64,000 nucleotides of DNA from Burkholderia paludis (GCF_000732615.1 NZ_JPGL01000017.1:1-64000); one strand, 5' to 3'; shown: positions 29,187 to 38,433, counted from the stretch's first letter. Program-made: numbers and translations. Notes: generated by a model not told the origin, from the letters alone.

Positions 29187-29210
29187 CGATCGACGACGCG
29201 TCGTCGATCG
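29187..29210. promoter_or_regulatory. 24-bp perfect palindrome upstream of the efflux operon
   Basis: Left half CGATCGACGACG and its exact reverse complement with no spacer, between the marR stop and the emrA-like start. It could be a large operator, or, in RNA, a stem that attenuates read-through from marR. No T-run follows. Confidence 0.6.
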
Positions 29211-29220
29211 ACTTGATCAG

Positions 29221-29230
29221 TGCATATACA
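29221..29230. promoter_or_regulatory. MarR operator-like site 3 before emrA
   Basis: TGCATATACA differs from the palindrome TGCATATGCA at one base and lies 11 bp upstream of the emrA-like start codon. Its similarity to the other two sites suggests common control by one or both MarR proteins. Confidence 0.45.
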
Positions 29231-29241
29231 TAGGTGAATCG

Positions 29242-30333
29242 ATGGATACGACCCAAGCCGCTGCCTCCCGCGAGGCAGCCACCACCGACCGGCCCGCGGC
29301 GCAGCGCCGCCGCGTGCCGTGGATGCGCATCGCGCTGGGCGCCGTCGTGGTGGTGCTCGCCGCGGCCGCGCTCGACTGGCTGTTCGTGCTGCGCTTCCAG
29401 GAAAGCACCGACGATGCATATGTCGGCGGCGACGTGACGGTGCTCGCGCCGAAGGTCAACGGCTTCGTCGACCGGATCCTCGTGACCGACAACCAGCGCG
29501 TGAAGGCCGGCGACGTGCTCGTGCAGCTCGACGCCCGCGACTACGACGCGAAGCTCGCGCAGGCCCGCGCCGAAGTGGACGGCGCGCGCGCCGCCGTGAC
29601 CGAACTCGAAGCGAAGCAGCAGTTGCAAGACGCGGTGATCGGCCAGCAGGCGGCCGACAGGAGCGCATCGTCGGCCGAGCTGACGCGTGCCGCGGCGGAT
29701 CGCGTGCGCTACCGCGAACTCGTGAAATCCGACGCCGTGTCGAACCAGATCGTCGAGCGCGCGGATGCCGACTATTCGAAGGCCGACGCGGCCGTCGCAC
29801 GCAGCGACGCCGCGCTGCTCGCCTCGAAGCGGCAGCTCGACGTGCTCGGCGCGCAGCTCGCCGACGCGCGGGCCCGCGTGAACACCGCGCTTGCCGCGCA
29901 GCGCGTCGCCGCGCTCGACGTCGAATACACGACGATCCGCTCGCCGGTCGACGGTTACGTCGGCAACCGCACGGGCCGCGTCGGGATGCTCGCGAACGTC
30001 GGCGTGCCGCTGCTGACGATCGTGCCGGCCACCGGGCTGTGGATCGATGCGAACTTCAAGGAAGACCAGTTGCGCAAGATGCGCGCGGGCGACCGCGTCG
30101 ACGTGTCGCTCGATGCGTCGAGCACGCGCCTGCACGGCCGCGTCGACAGCGTCGCGCCCGCGACCGGCGCGACCTTCAGCGTGCTGCCGCCCGAAAACGC
30201 GACCGGCAACTTCACGAAGATCGTCCAGCGCGTGCCCGTGCGCGTGCATCTCGACCCGCAGCCGGGCCTCGAGCAGGTGCTCCGCCCCGGCCTGTCCGCG
30301 GTCGTGACCGTGCACATCGACCACGCCAACTGA
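29242..30333 (+). CDS. EmrA/HlyD-type membrane fusion protein
   Basis: A 363-residue periplasmic adaptor. A cytoplasmic N-terminus and one membrane anchor (residues about 31-50; ALGAVVVVLAAAALDWLFVL) precede the biotinyl-lipoyl-like half STDDAYVGGDVTVLAPKVNG. An alpha-helical hairpin (residues about 110-220) follows, then the second lipoyl half (YTTIRSPVDGYVGNRTGRVG) and beta-barrel domain. It links the MFS pump to the outer-membrane channel. It is the first of three consecutive efflux genes, 13 bp before the pump gene. Confidence 0.92.
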   Translation: MDTTQAAASREAATTDRPAAQRRRVPWMRIALGAVVVVLAAAALDWLFVLRFQESTDDAYVGGDVTVLAPKVNGFVDRILVTDNQRVKAGDVLVQLDARDYDAKLAQARAEVDGARAAVTELEAKQQLQDAVIGQQAADRSASSAELTRAAADRVRYRELVKSDAVSNQIVERADADYSKADAAVARSDAALLASKRQLDVLGAQLADARARVNTALAAQRVAALDVEYTTIRSPVDGYVGNRTGRVGMLANVGVPLLTIVPATGLWIDANFKEDQLRKMRAGDRVDVSLDASSTRLHGRVDSVAPATGATFSVLPPENATGNFTKIVQRVPVRVHLDPQPGLEQVLRPGLSAVVTVHIDHAN

Positions 30334-30346
30334 ACGGGAGCCTGCG

Positions 30347-31921
30347 ATGACCACCGCGTTTTCCGGCGACCCCGCGTCGCAACCGACCCGGCAGCGCGTC
30401 TTCGCGTTCGCGCTGATGTGCGTCGGCTTCTTCATGGCGACGCTCGACATCCAGATCGTCGCGTCGTCGCTGCGCGACATCGGCGGCGGCCTGTCCGCGA
30501 GCCAGGACGAGCTGTCGTGGGTGCAGACGGCCTACCTGATCGCCGAGATCATCGTGATCCCGATGTCGGGCTGGCTGTCGAAGGTGATGTCGACCCGCTG
30601 GCTGTTCGTCGCGTCGGCCGTCGGCTTCACGATCACGAGCATGCTGTGCGGGCTTGCATGGGACATCAACTCGATGATCCTGTTTCGCGGGCTGCAGGGC
30701 GCGCTCGGCGCCGCGATGATCCCGACCGTGTTCACCACCGCGTTCGTGCTGTTCCCCGGCCGGCAGCGGCTGATCGCGTCGACGACCATCGGCGCGCTCG
30801 CGTCGCTCGCGCCGGCGATCGGCCCCGTGATCGGCGGCTGGATCACCGACCAGTGGTCGTGGCACTGGCTGTTCTACCTGAACCTCGTGCCGGGCGTCGC
30901 GGTGGCCGCGCTCGTGCCGCGCTACGTGCACATCGACCAGCCCGATCCCGGCCTCGTGCGGCGCGGCGACTATCGCGGCATCGTGCTGATGTCGGGCTTC
31001 CTCGGCTGCCTCGAATACGTGCTGGAGGAAGGCCCGCGCAAGAACTGGTTCGGCGACGACGCGATCGTCGCGTGCGCGTGGATCTCCGGCATCTGCGGCT
31101 TCCTGTTCATCGTGCATGCGCTGACCGCGGAAGACCCGATCGTCGACCTGCGCGCGCTCGCGGTGCGCAACTTCGGGATCGGCAGCCTGCTGTCGTTCGT
31201 GACCGGTATCGGGATCTTCGTGACCGTGTTCCTGACGCCGCTGTTCCTCGCGCAGGTGCGCGCGTTCAGCTCGCTGCAGATCGGCATCGCGCTGCTGTCG
31301 GTCGGGGCGTTCCAGTTGCTGGCGCTGTGTGCGTACGCGTTCGCCGCGCGCCATGTGAGCATGCGCGCGCTGCTCGTGTTCGGGCTGGTCTGCTTCGGCC
31401 TCGGCTGCTACCTGTACACGCCGATCACGCACGACTGGGGCTGGCGCGAACTGCTGCTGCCGCAGGCGCTGCGCGGGATCGGCCAGCAATTCAGCGTGCC
31501 GCCGATCGTGACGATGGCGCTCGGCTCGCTGCCGCAGTCGCGGCTGAAATCGGCGAGCGGCCTGTTCAACCTGATGCGCAATCTCGGCGGCGCGATCGGC
31601 ATCGCGGTGAGCGCGACGATGCTCAACGACCGGCTGAATTTCCATTACCTGCGCCTGAACGAACACGTGAGCGCCGGCGCGCCGCAGGTTGCGTCGCTGC
31701 TCGATCGCCAGGCCGCGTACTGGACGGCCGTGGCGGGCAATACGCTGAACACCGCGCAGGCGGGACTCGCGAACCTGCACCGGCTGATCTACCGCGAAGC
31801 GCTGACGCTCACCTATGCGGATGCGTATTACGCGCTGTCGCTGTGCTTCGTCGTCGCGCTGGTTGCCGTCGCGTTTTCCAAACCCATCACCCTGAACGCG
31901 CCGCCGCCGGACGCGCACTGA
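30347..31921 (+). CDS. EmrB/QacA-type MFS multidrug pump (DHA2, 14 TM)
   Basis: A 524-residue inner-membrane drug/proton antiporter with about 14 membrane helices. DHA2 signatures are FMATLDIQIVASSL in helix 1, WVQTAYLIAEIIVIPMSGWL in helix 2 and GALASLAPAIGPVIGGWI (motif C) in helix 5. It should export hydrophobic compounds through the adjacent adaptor and outer-membrane factor. It lies between the adaptor gene (13 bp upstream) and the channel gene (19 bp downstream). The substrate cannot be inferred. Confidence 0.92.
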   Translation: MTTAFSGDPASQPTRQRVFAFALMCVGFFMATLDIQIVASSLRDIGGGLSASQDELSWVQTAYLIAEIIVIPMSGWLSKVMSTRWLFVASAVGFTITSMLCGLAWDINSMILFRGLQGALGAAMIPTVFTTAFVLFPGRQRLIASTTIGALASLAPAIGPVIGGWITDQWSWHWLFYLNLVPGVAVAALVPRYVHIDQPDPGLVRRGDYRGIVLMSGFLGCLEYVLEEGPRKNWFGDDAIVACAWISGICGFLFIVHALTAEDPIVDLRALAVRNFGIGSLLSFVTGIGIFVTVFLTPLFLAQVRAFSSLQIGIALLSVGAFQLLALCAYAFAARHVSMRALLVFGLVCFGLGCYLYTPITHDWGWRELLLPQALRGIGQQFSVPPIVTMALGSLPQSRLKSASGLFNLMRNLGGAIGIAVSATMLNDRLNFHYLRLNEHVSAGAPQVASLLDRQAAYWTAVAGNTLNTAQAGLANLHRLIYREALTLTYADAYYALSLCFVVALVAVAFSKPITLNAPPPDAH

Positions 31922-31940
31922 GATCGAGGCCATCGCCATC

Positions 31941-33377
31941 ATGAAGAAATTACTCGTCGCCGTCGCCGTCAGCGCCCTCGCCGCCGGATGCGCGGTGCAG
32001 CCCGCACAGCATCCGGCGCTGCAGGATTCGGTTCGAACGCTCGCGCCCGACGGCTGGGATACCGAGGTGCCGCGTGCGGACATCGACGCCGCCGCGTGGT
32101 GGGCGCAATTCCACGACCCCGTGCTGGACCGGCTGATCGCGACCGTGCTCGACGGCAACCTCGATCTGCAGGCCGCCGCCGAACGCGTGAAGCAGGCGCA
32201 GGCGCTGACCGTGCAGAAGCGCGCGGTGCTGTTGCCGGAACTCGACGCAAGCGCGCATGCGGCCGATGCGCGCCAGAACACGCCGCCGCCGCTCGGCTAC
32301 GTGCGGCAGGCCGGCGCGGGGCTGGCGCTGAGCTGGTCGCCCGACGTGTTCGGCGGCGAGCGGCTCGACCTGCTCGCCGCGCAGGCCGCGCTCGTCGGCA
32401 GCACGCATGCGGAAGATGCGATGCGGCTCGCGCTCGCGGCCGATGCGGCGTCCGCATACGTCGACCTGCGCTGGGCGCAGCAGGAACTGAAGATCCTGAA
32501 GGATAACGAAACGATCCGGCGGCGTGCGCTCGAACTCACGCGCAAGCGGCAGGCGTTCGGGCTGTCGACGGAACTGGACGTCACGCGCGCGCAGAACCAG
32601 CTCGACGCACTCGACGCGCGGATTCCTCCGACCCGGGCGCAGATCGCGCATCAGCTCAACCTGATCGCCGTGTATTCGGGGCGCACGCCGGAGTCGGTCG
32701 ACCGGCTCCTGCTGACGCAGGCCGGCGCGATTCCCGCGCCGCCGGCCGGCGCGCCGGCGACGCTGCCTTCACAGGCGCTGCTGCGCCGGCCCGACGTACT
32801 GACCGCCTATGCGCAGGTCGAACAACGCGCGGCGCAAGTGGGCGTGGCCAGGGCCGAACGCTACCCGAAGTTCTCGCTGAACCTGACGGACGGGATCCTG
32901 GCCGCGTCGTATCTCGGGCTGCCGACGTTGACCGACAACCTGTTCAGCGCCGCGTTGAGCGCGACGAGCCCGATCTTCAATGCCGGACGCATCACGGCCG
33001 GGATCGTGCAGAGCGAAAGCCGGATGCGCGAGTCGGAACTCGGATTGCGGCAGACGATGCTGCAGGCGCTGCGGGAAGTGGAGGACGCGCGCGCGAATCT
33101 CGTCGGCGCCGACGCGGCGACGCAGCGGCTCGATAGCGCGCTTGCCGCGTCGGACAAGGCGCTCGGGTTGGCCAATCAGCTCTACAAGGGCGGCGCGACG
33201 GATTTCCTCGACGTGCTGTCGGCGCAGGAGGTGTATCTGCGGGATTCGGATTCGCTCAACCAGGCGCGGCGCGAACATGCGCTGGCGGCCGTTGCGCTTT
33301 ACCGGTCGCTGGGAGGCGGGTGGAGCCGGCACGATGCGGGGGACGCACCGGCCACGGAAGCGATGGCGCGGAACTGA
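31941..33377 (+). CDS. Outer-membrane efflux lipoprotein (NodT/OprM family)
   Basis: A 478-residue TolC-like channel. The lipoprotein signal MKKLLVAVAVSALAAGC places the acylated Cys at residue 17. Two OEP repeats follow, each with paired long helices and beta strands (about residues 60-240 and 270-460). Segments such as ALLRRPDVLTAYAQVEQRAA and QVGVARAERYPKFSLN are typical. It completes the tripartite EmrAB-type pump. It is convergent with a conserved hypothetical gene 37 bp away. Confidence 0.92.
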   Translation: MKKLLVAVAVSALAAGCAVQPAQHPALQDSVRTLAPDGWDTEVPRADIDAAAWWAQFHDPVLDRLIATVLDGNLDLQAAAERVKQAQALTVQKRAVLLPELDASAHAADARQNTPPPLGYVRQAGAGLALSWSPDVFGGERLDLLAAQAALVGSTHAEDAMRLALAADAASAYVDLRWAQQELKILKDNETIRRRALELTRKRQAFGLSTELDVTRAQNQLDALDARIPPTRAQIAHQLNLIAVYSGRTPESVDRLLLTQAGAIPAPPAGAPATLPSQALLRRPDVLTAYAQVEQRAAQVGVARAERYPKFSLNLTDGILAASYLGLPTLTDNLFSAALSATSPIFNAGRITAGIVQSESRMRESELGLRQTMLQALREVEDARANLVGADAATQRLDSALAASDKALGLANQLYKGGATDFLDVLSAQEVYLRDSDSLNQARREHALAAVALYRSLGGGWSRHDAGDAPATEAMARN

Positions 33378-33414
33378 GCGCGCCGGATTGCCCGGCGCGT
33401 CCGCGCTCGCCGGT

Positions 33415-34041
33415 TCACGACGGTTCGGGCGGACAGGACGGCGTCGAATGGTTCCAGCCCGGCGGCCCCCAGTCCAGCGCGTTCCGCAGCCGGATGCCGC
33501 TCGCGTGCAGCGTCGTGTCCCACAGCGGTTTCAGCGGCGTGAGGCGCGCCAGGCTGCGCAGCTCGACGCCCTGCTCCGCCAGCCGGGCCGGCAGATCGCG
33601 CACGGTGTCGCGCGCCGCCGGCATCACCGCGCCGCGCGACACCCACATGCCCAGCTCGTCGACGCTGTCGAAGCCCGTCGCGGGCAGGCTGTAGCGATAC
33701 AGCGTCGCGGCTTCGACGCGCTCGAGCCAGCCCTCCTCCACATAGGCGACGGCGCGGGCGCCGCCCGTCCCGAGCCATGCGCGCCGGTCGGCCGCCGACG
33801 TGTGCGGCGTCGGCCAGATCAGGATGCGCGGGCATTCGCGCGGAAAGAGATAGAGAAAGCTGTGCAGCGCGTCGATGGCCCACACGAGCGGGCCGTTGAG
33901 CCAGTCCCGCGCCGGCCCGCGATCGACCGGAACGCGCAACGGCCGCGGCTCGAACCGCCCGATGCCGGGATCGTCGCTGAAGTGGAACAGCGTCCCGTCC
34001 AGCCGCCGCCGCTCGCCCTGCCGCGCAGCCGGATCGCGCAC
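33415..34041 (-). CDS. Conserved hypothetical protein (DUF6886-like)
   Basis: About 208 residues from a GTG at 34041; the exact start is uncertain because no ATG lies before the conserved block. The sequence near the start, GTLFHFSDDPGIGRFEPRPL, and NGPLVWAIDALHSFLYLFPR and RILIWPTPHTSAADRRAWLG are highly patterned and resemble the family now called DUF6886. Its function is unknown. There is no signal peptide or membrane segment. It lies 20 bp downstream of the LysE-type exporter gene on the same strand and may be co-transcribed with it. Confidence 0.65.
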   Translation of the reverse strand: MRDPAARQGERRRLDGTLFHFSDDPGIGRFEPRPLRVPVDRGPARDWLNGPLVWAIDALHSFLYLFPRECPRILIWPTPHTSAADRRAWLGTGGARAVAYVEEGWLERVEAATLYRYSLPATGFDSVDELGMWVSRGAVMPAARDTVRDLPARLAEQGVELRSLARLTPLKPLWDTTLHASGIRLRNALDWGPPGWNHSTPSCPPEPS

Positions 34042-34061
34042 GATGCAGCGTGCGGGCGTGC

Positions 34062-34685
34062 CTACCGGTCCAGCGCGAGCTTCGCGCCGAGCCCCAGCAG
34101 GATCGTTCCCATCACCGCGTCGATCGGCTTGCGCAACTTCGCATAGCCCGTCTGCACGCGGTTCGTCGAGAACAGCACGGCAACCGTGCAGAACCACGTC
34201 AGCGAGACGGCGACGACCACGGCCAGCGTCGCGCCATGCACCCAGGCCGGCGCATGCGCGGGCAGCAGCGTGACGAACAGGCTGCCGAAGAACGCGGCGG
34301 CTTTCGGATTCGTCAGGCCGACCAGCAGCCCTTTCCGGTACGCGTGCACGCCGCCGCGCACGACCGGCCGGCTCGCGGCCTCGGGCTGCGGCGCCGGTTG
34401 GCGCAGGCCCGCCAACGTCCTGACGCCCAGATAGATCAGGTACGCGGCGCCGGCGATGCGGATCGCCTCGTACAGCCACGCGAGTTTCGCGACGATCAGG
34501 CCGAGCCCGAAAATCGCCATCGCGGCCCAGGCCGCATGCGACGACGCGATGCCCAGCGCGGCCAGCAGGCCGGCGCGGCGATGGCCGAGCGCATGCGAGG
34601 AAACGGCGATCAGGTCGGGGCCGGGGCTGACGCACGCCAGCCACATCACGCCGCCCACTGCGGCGAGTTGGGGAAGATAGCTCAT
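34062..34685 (-). CDS. LysE/RhtB-family amino-acid exporter
   Basis: A 207-residue inner-membrane protein with about six hydrophobic segments. Family hallmarks are the N-terminal VMWLACVSPGPDLIAVSSHA, the segment RIAGAAYLIYLGVRTLAG, and the post-central KGLLVGLTNPKAAAFFGSLF. LysE-family proteins export amino acids or related metabolites to prevent toxic build-up. The ATG at 34685 starts the first helix. It is upstream of the conserved hypothetical gene on the same strand. Confidence 0.92.
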   Translation of the reverse strand: MSYLPQLAAVGGVMWLACVSPGPDLIAVSSHALGHRRAGLLAALGIASSHAAWAAMAIFGLGLIVAKLAWLYEAIRIAGAAYLIYLGVRTLAGLRQPAPQPEAASRPVVRGGVHAYRKGLLVGLTNPKAAAFFGSLFVTLLPAHAPAWVHGATLAVVVAVSLTWFCTVAVLFSTNRVQTGYAKLRKPIDAVMGTILLGLGAKLALDR

Positions 34686-34775
34686 GGCGATTCGGGTGGA
34701 TGCGGGTCGAGGAGGACGACCGGGCTACTCTAGCACGCCGATTTCGGTTGCATGCGGGACGATCCGCGCCGCGGC

Positions 34776-35237
34776 TCAGCCGGCGTCGGGCCAGCGGTAT
34801 CCGATCACTTCGTGCAACGGATACGCGAGTTCGCGCACCTCTTCCAGCTGGTTGCCGCCGAACAGATGCACGTGTTCGCGGTCGTGCCGCAGGTAGAAAC
34901 CGACATGCCCTTTCCAGCTCGCGGGATCGTCGCGCGTCAGGACGGCGATGCAGCCGTACACGGGGCGCTCCAGCGGCCGGCCCCATTCGAGCCACGAACG
35001 CGCGAGCGCCGAGCCCGTGCCGCGCATGCCGGCATGCGTCATGCACCAGTTGACGAACGACGAGCACCAGGAAATCTTGTCGTCGTAACCGGCCAGGTTC
35101 GTCTGGTCGTTGTATTCGACGATGCGCGGGTTGATGCTGCCCGGCGGGTGCCGCCGGATGCCGCGCTCGGCCAGCGCGACGGGCATCCACGGCGGATGGG
35201 CGGCCGCCGGCTCTCTGTCGGGGTGGAATCGGGTCAC
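34776..35237 (-). CDS. TIGR02594-like cysteine peptidase/amidase (CHAP/NlpC-type)
   Basis: About 153 residues from GTG 35237, preceded by GGGAA; ATG-initiated frames reaching 35417 look non-coding. The probable catalytic Cys lies in DDKISWCSSFVNWCMTHAGM and the His in WKGHVGFYLRHDREHVHLFG, matching the small TIGR02594 group of putative cell-wall amidases. GTGSALARSWLEWG is also conserved there. There is no signal peptide, which suggests cytoplasmic action or release by lysis or a secretion system. It lies 90 bp upstream of lysE-type gene and appears to be a single gene. Confidence 0.75.
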   Translation of the reverse strand: MTRFHPDREPAAAHPPWMPVALAERGIRRHPPGSINPRIVEYNDQTNLAGYDDKISWCSSFVNWCMTHAGMRGTGSALARSWLEWGRPLERPVYGCIAVLTRDDPASWKGHVGFYLRHDREHVHLFGGNQLEEVRELAYPLHEVIGYRWPDAG

Positions 35238-35443
35238 GTCGTTCCCGTGCGTGTGTGAGGTGCGGTCGATCTTCGCACGAACGGCGCCCGGCGGCGAGCG
35301 CCGCCGCGCGCACGGCCGGCCGGTCACGCATTGCCCACTCGCGGTGGGAACTGTTACGACCCGCGCCGGGTTTTTCCGGGCGCGCCGGCGCCGCACACTC
35401 CATGGGTCCGCCGGCATTTCGGCGCTTCACGACGAGGTCAACG

Positions 35444-35896
35444 ATGACGCAACCCCTTCTTCCCCGCGACGACACCTATGCCCGTGGTCTCGCGTTGTTC
35501 GAGCGCCTGCACGGCGCGCACAGCGGCAAGGATCTGGCGCAGTCGCGCGAAACGCTCTGCCCCGACTTCCTGACGATGACGATGCAATGGGCGTTCGCCG
35601 GCGTGCTCGACCGGCCCGGGCTCGACCTCGCGACCCGCGAGCTGGTCGTGATCGCCAGTTGCGTGACGCTCGGCTACGCGCTCCCGCAATTGCGCGCGCA
35701 CGTCGAAGCGGCGCTGGTTGCCGGCGCGACGCGCGAGCAGATCGTCGAGGCGATCCTGCAGACGATGTTCTACGGCGGCGGCGCGGCCGTGAACAATGCG
35801 CTGGGCGTCGTGGCGGAAGTGTTCGCCGCGCTGCCCGACGACGGGCTCAACGCGCCGGCTCCGCAACCGCAAAATGATCGAGCGCAAACGCGATGA
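35444..35896 (+). CDS. Carboxymuconolactone decarboxylase (CMD/AhpD-like) family protein
   Basis: A 150-residue all-helical protein. The core LATRELVVIASCVTLGYALP, followed by QLRAHVEAALVAGATREQIV and EAILQTMFYGGGAAVNNALG, is typical of the gamma-carboxymuconolactone decarboxylase family. The family's conserved Glu (in TREL) and His (in RAHV) are present, but only one Cys, so an AhpD-type CxxC redox site is absent. The reaction is uncertain. Its end overlaps the convergent LysR gene by 50 bp; that gene is a possible partner. Confidence 0.87.
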   Translation: MTQPLLPRDDTYARGLALFERLHGAHSGKDLAQSRETLCPDFLTMTMQWAFAGVLDRPGLDLATRELVVIASCVTLGYALPQLRAHVEAALVAGATREQIVEAILQTMFYGGGAAVNNALGVVAEVFAALPDDGLNAPAPQPQNDRAQTR

Positions 35897-36749
35897 ACGC
35901 GCGGAGCTTGGCCGGCGCGCCGGCATCGCGCGCGTAGAGCAGGTAGAAATCGCGGCCGCGCGATTCGTACGCGGCCAGCAGCCGCTGCAGGCGGCCCGCC
36001 TCGAGGTCGGCCTTGACCAGGCCGAGCGGCTGCAGGATCACGCCGCCGCCGGCCAGCGCGGCCTCGCGCAGCGCGGGGCCGCTGTCGACGCGCAACCGGT
36101 ACGCGACCGGCACTTCGAGCGCGCCGTCGGGCCCGTCGAACCGCCACCGGTAACGCGGCCCCCAGCGCGTATGGCCCAGGCAATCGTGGTTCAGCAGATC
36201 CTGCGGCGTCGCCGGCGTGCCGTGCCGGGCCAGGTAGTCCGGCGACGCGCACACGACCATCCGGTAATACGACGGCAACGGCCGCGCGACCAGCGACGAA
36301 TCGGCCAGCGGCCCGACGCGAAACGCGAGGTCGATGCCGTCGCCGACCGGATCGACTGCCGCATCGGTCAGCACGAGTTCGATATCGACGCGCGGATACT
36401 GCGCGAGAAAAACGGCGACGGCGGGGGCGAGCTGCGTGACGCCGAACGAAATCGGCGCGGCGATGCGCAGGTGGCCGGACGGGTCGCCGCCGAGCGTCGA
36501 CGCGGCGTCGTCGGCGGTCTCGACCCGCTCGAGGATGTCGCGGCAATGCTCCAGGTAGAGCACGCCGGCCTCGGTCAGATGATGACGGCGCGTCGTGCGG
36601 TGCAGCAGCTTCACGCCGAGACGCGCTTCGAGCGCGTTCAGGTGCTTGCCGACCATGCTCGACGACAGGCCGAGCCGCTCGGCCGCGGTGGTCAGGCTGC
36701 CGGTGCTGACGATCTCGACGAACACCGACATGCTTTCGAAGCGGTCCAT
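35847..36749 (-). CDS. LysR-family transcriptional regulator
   Basis: A 300-residue LysR regulator beginning MDRFESMSVFVEIVSTGSLT. The winged helix ERLGLSSSMVGKHLNALEAR is followed by a full effector domain (PSGHLRIAAPISFGVTQLAP). The start at 36749 is the standard CrgA-group start. It is convergent with, and overlaps, the carboxymuconolactone decarboxylase-like gene by 50 bp. Its targets are unknown. Confidence 0.88.
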   Translation of the reverse strand: MDRFESMSVFVEIVSTGSLTTAAERLGLSSSMVGKHLNALEARLGVKLLHRTTRRHHLTEAGVLYLEHCRDILERVETADDAASTLGGDPSGHLRIAAPISFGVTQLAPAVAVFLAQYPRVDIELVLTDAAVDPVGDGIDLAFRVGPLADSSLVARPLPSYYRMVVCASPDYLARHGTPATPQDLLNHDCLGHTRWGPRYRWRFDGPDGALEVPVAYRLRVDSGPALREAALAGGGVILQPLGLVKADLEAGRLQRLLAAYESRGRDFYLLYARDAGAPAKLRAFIAFALDHFAVAEPAR

Positions 36750-36925
36750 GATGATTGGGCGGGTGGACGACGGAAGGATGCGCGTCCGGCGCGGTGCGGC
36801 CGGATGCGCGTGGCGCTCAATCTTCGCACGAACGCCGCGGATGGCCGCGCCGTTCCCGCGCGGCGGTCGCCACGCGATGCGCCCGCCGCGTCACCCTGCC
36901 GGCCGCACGTCCCGCACGCGGCCCG

Positions 36926-38188
36926 TCAACGGCTGGCGAGGCTGGCGTTTCCATACTGGGCGACGAGCGCGTACCACAGTGCATAAACCTCCTTCATGCC
37001 TGGATCGTGGTCGTTGGTCCATACGGCCGTCTGCACGAGGACGAGCTTCGACGCCGGGTCGACGATGATTCTCTGGCCGTCCATCCCCTGCAGCGCGAAC
37101 ATGCGCCGCTCGCCCGGCAACAACCACACCTGGTACCCGTAGCCGAACACCGGGTTGGCCTTGCCCGGCGCGAGAAAGCCGTCGCCGGGCGCGACCGTCG
37201 TCGCCTGCAGCAGCCAGTCGCGCGGCACGATCTGCCGGCCGTTCCACTGGCCGTCATGCGCGAGCATCATGCCGAGCCGGGCCCAGTCGCGCAGCGTGGC
37301 GCTCACGCAGCAATAGGTGATGTTCTCCCCGGTCGCGTCGCGTCCCCACGATGCATCCGACTCCATGCCCATCTTCTGCCAGATGCGCTCGCTCGCGTAT
37401 TGCGCGACGCTCATGCGGGTGGCGTGGCTCACCACGAGGCCGAGCACTTCGGTTTCGATGCTCGCATAGCTGAAGTGCGTGCCGGGCGCCCGCTCGCGCG
37501 TGTTGAAGTGCCTGACGGCGTCGATCGCGCCGAGCCCGTGCGGATCGAAGAGTTCGAGCCCGAACTTGTCGCGGTCGTCGCCGGCATTGTCGTCTTCGAA
37601 GAAATGGACGCCGGACGACATGTGCAGCAGGTCGCGGATCGAGGTCTGCCCGTACGGGCTGTCCGCCAGCTCCGGCACATAGGCCGCCGCGCGATCGTCG
37701 ATCGAGTGGATCGCGCCTTCGGAGACGGCGATGCCGACCAGCAGGCCGACGATCGTCTTCGCCATCGATTGCGACATGAAACGGTCGGCGTCCGTCCGGG
37801 CGTAACGATAGTGTTCGTAGAGAATCGTGTCGTCGCGCGCGATCAGCAGCCCCGTTACCGGATTGCGCTCGAGATAGTCGTCGAGATTGCGGTTCTGCCC
37901 GGCATACGGGTAGATCAGCGACAGCTCCCGCCCGGACGATTTCAGTATCGACGGGGTGCCGGCCCGCGCCACGGGATCGGTCATGCGCACCTTGTCGAAA
38001 TGGGTGTAGTAGCCGACGAACTGCTGCTGGGTTCTCCCGTGGCCGGGCACCGGCAACGGATAGCGATCGGCCGCGCCGTAGGCGTCCGCCGCGTATCCGG
38101 TATCGGAAAAAACGGGCTTCGGCTGCGCAACGGTACAAGACAACGCGAGGAAACTCCCGACGGCAACCGCCCTGACACTGTGACGCAT
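36926..38188 (-). CDS. Exported beta-lactamase-family serine hydrolase
   Basis: A 420-residue serine hydrolase of the class C beta-lactamase / 6-aminohexanoate-dimer-hydrolase family (Pfam Beta-lactamase). The SxxK motif is S141-M-A-K144 and the tyrosine motif is Y240-A-S242. An N-terminal hydrophobic segment (VRAVAVGSFLALSCTVAQP) looks like a signal peptide. Long lead-in and domain pattern (IRDLLHMSSGVHFFEDDN) fit esterase or amide hydrolase members better than true beta-lactamases. It is a single gene with no regulator beside it. Confidence 0.87.
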   Translation of the reverse strand: MRHSVRAVAVGSFLALSCTVAQPKPVFSDTGYAADAYGAADRYPLPVPGHGRTQQQFVGYYTHFDKVRMTDPVARAGTPSILKSSGRELSLIYPYAGQNRNLDDYLERNPVTGLLIARDDTILYEHYRYARTDADRFMSQSMAKTIVGLLVGIAVSEGAIHSIDDRAAAYVPELADSPYGQTSIRDLLHMSSGVHFFEDDNAGDDRDKFGLELFDPHGLGAIDAVRHFNTRERAPGTHFSYASIETEVLGLVVSHATRMSVAQYASERIWQKMGMESDASWGRDATGENITYCCVSATLRDWARLGMMLAHDGQWNGRQIVPRDWLLQATTVAPGDGFLAPGKANPVFGYGYQVWLLPGERRMFALQGMDGQRIIVDPASKLVLVQTAVWTNDHDPGMKEVYALWYALVAQYGNASLASR

Positions 38189-38433
38189 GACCAGACTCCT
38201 TTTTCGATAGAGACTGCAGCTATCTTCAGATCATTGCTCAACGCCCGGTGCGGGCTGCCGTTGACCGGCCGAGTGTTTCAGAATGTAACCAGGGAGGTGC
38301 GCGACGGGCGTCGACGCGGACGCCGCGATGCGCCGGCATCCGCCGAATGGCGAAGGGCGGCGTGCAACGTCGCACCCGCACGTGCATGTGCACGTGCGAC
38401 GCTGCGGACGAGCGGGCGAATGCCGCCGGCGTC

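Noticed and set aside
29187-29210. Classical Rho-independent terminator of the second marR
   Set aside because: The palindrome has no loop and no following T-run, so I report it as a possible operator or attenuator instead.
36926-38188. Beta-lactamase resistance gene
   Set aside because: SxxK and YxS motifs are present, but the length, sequence pattern and lack of an ampR-like neighbour fit an esterase or amide hydrolase of the wider family.
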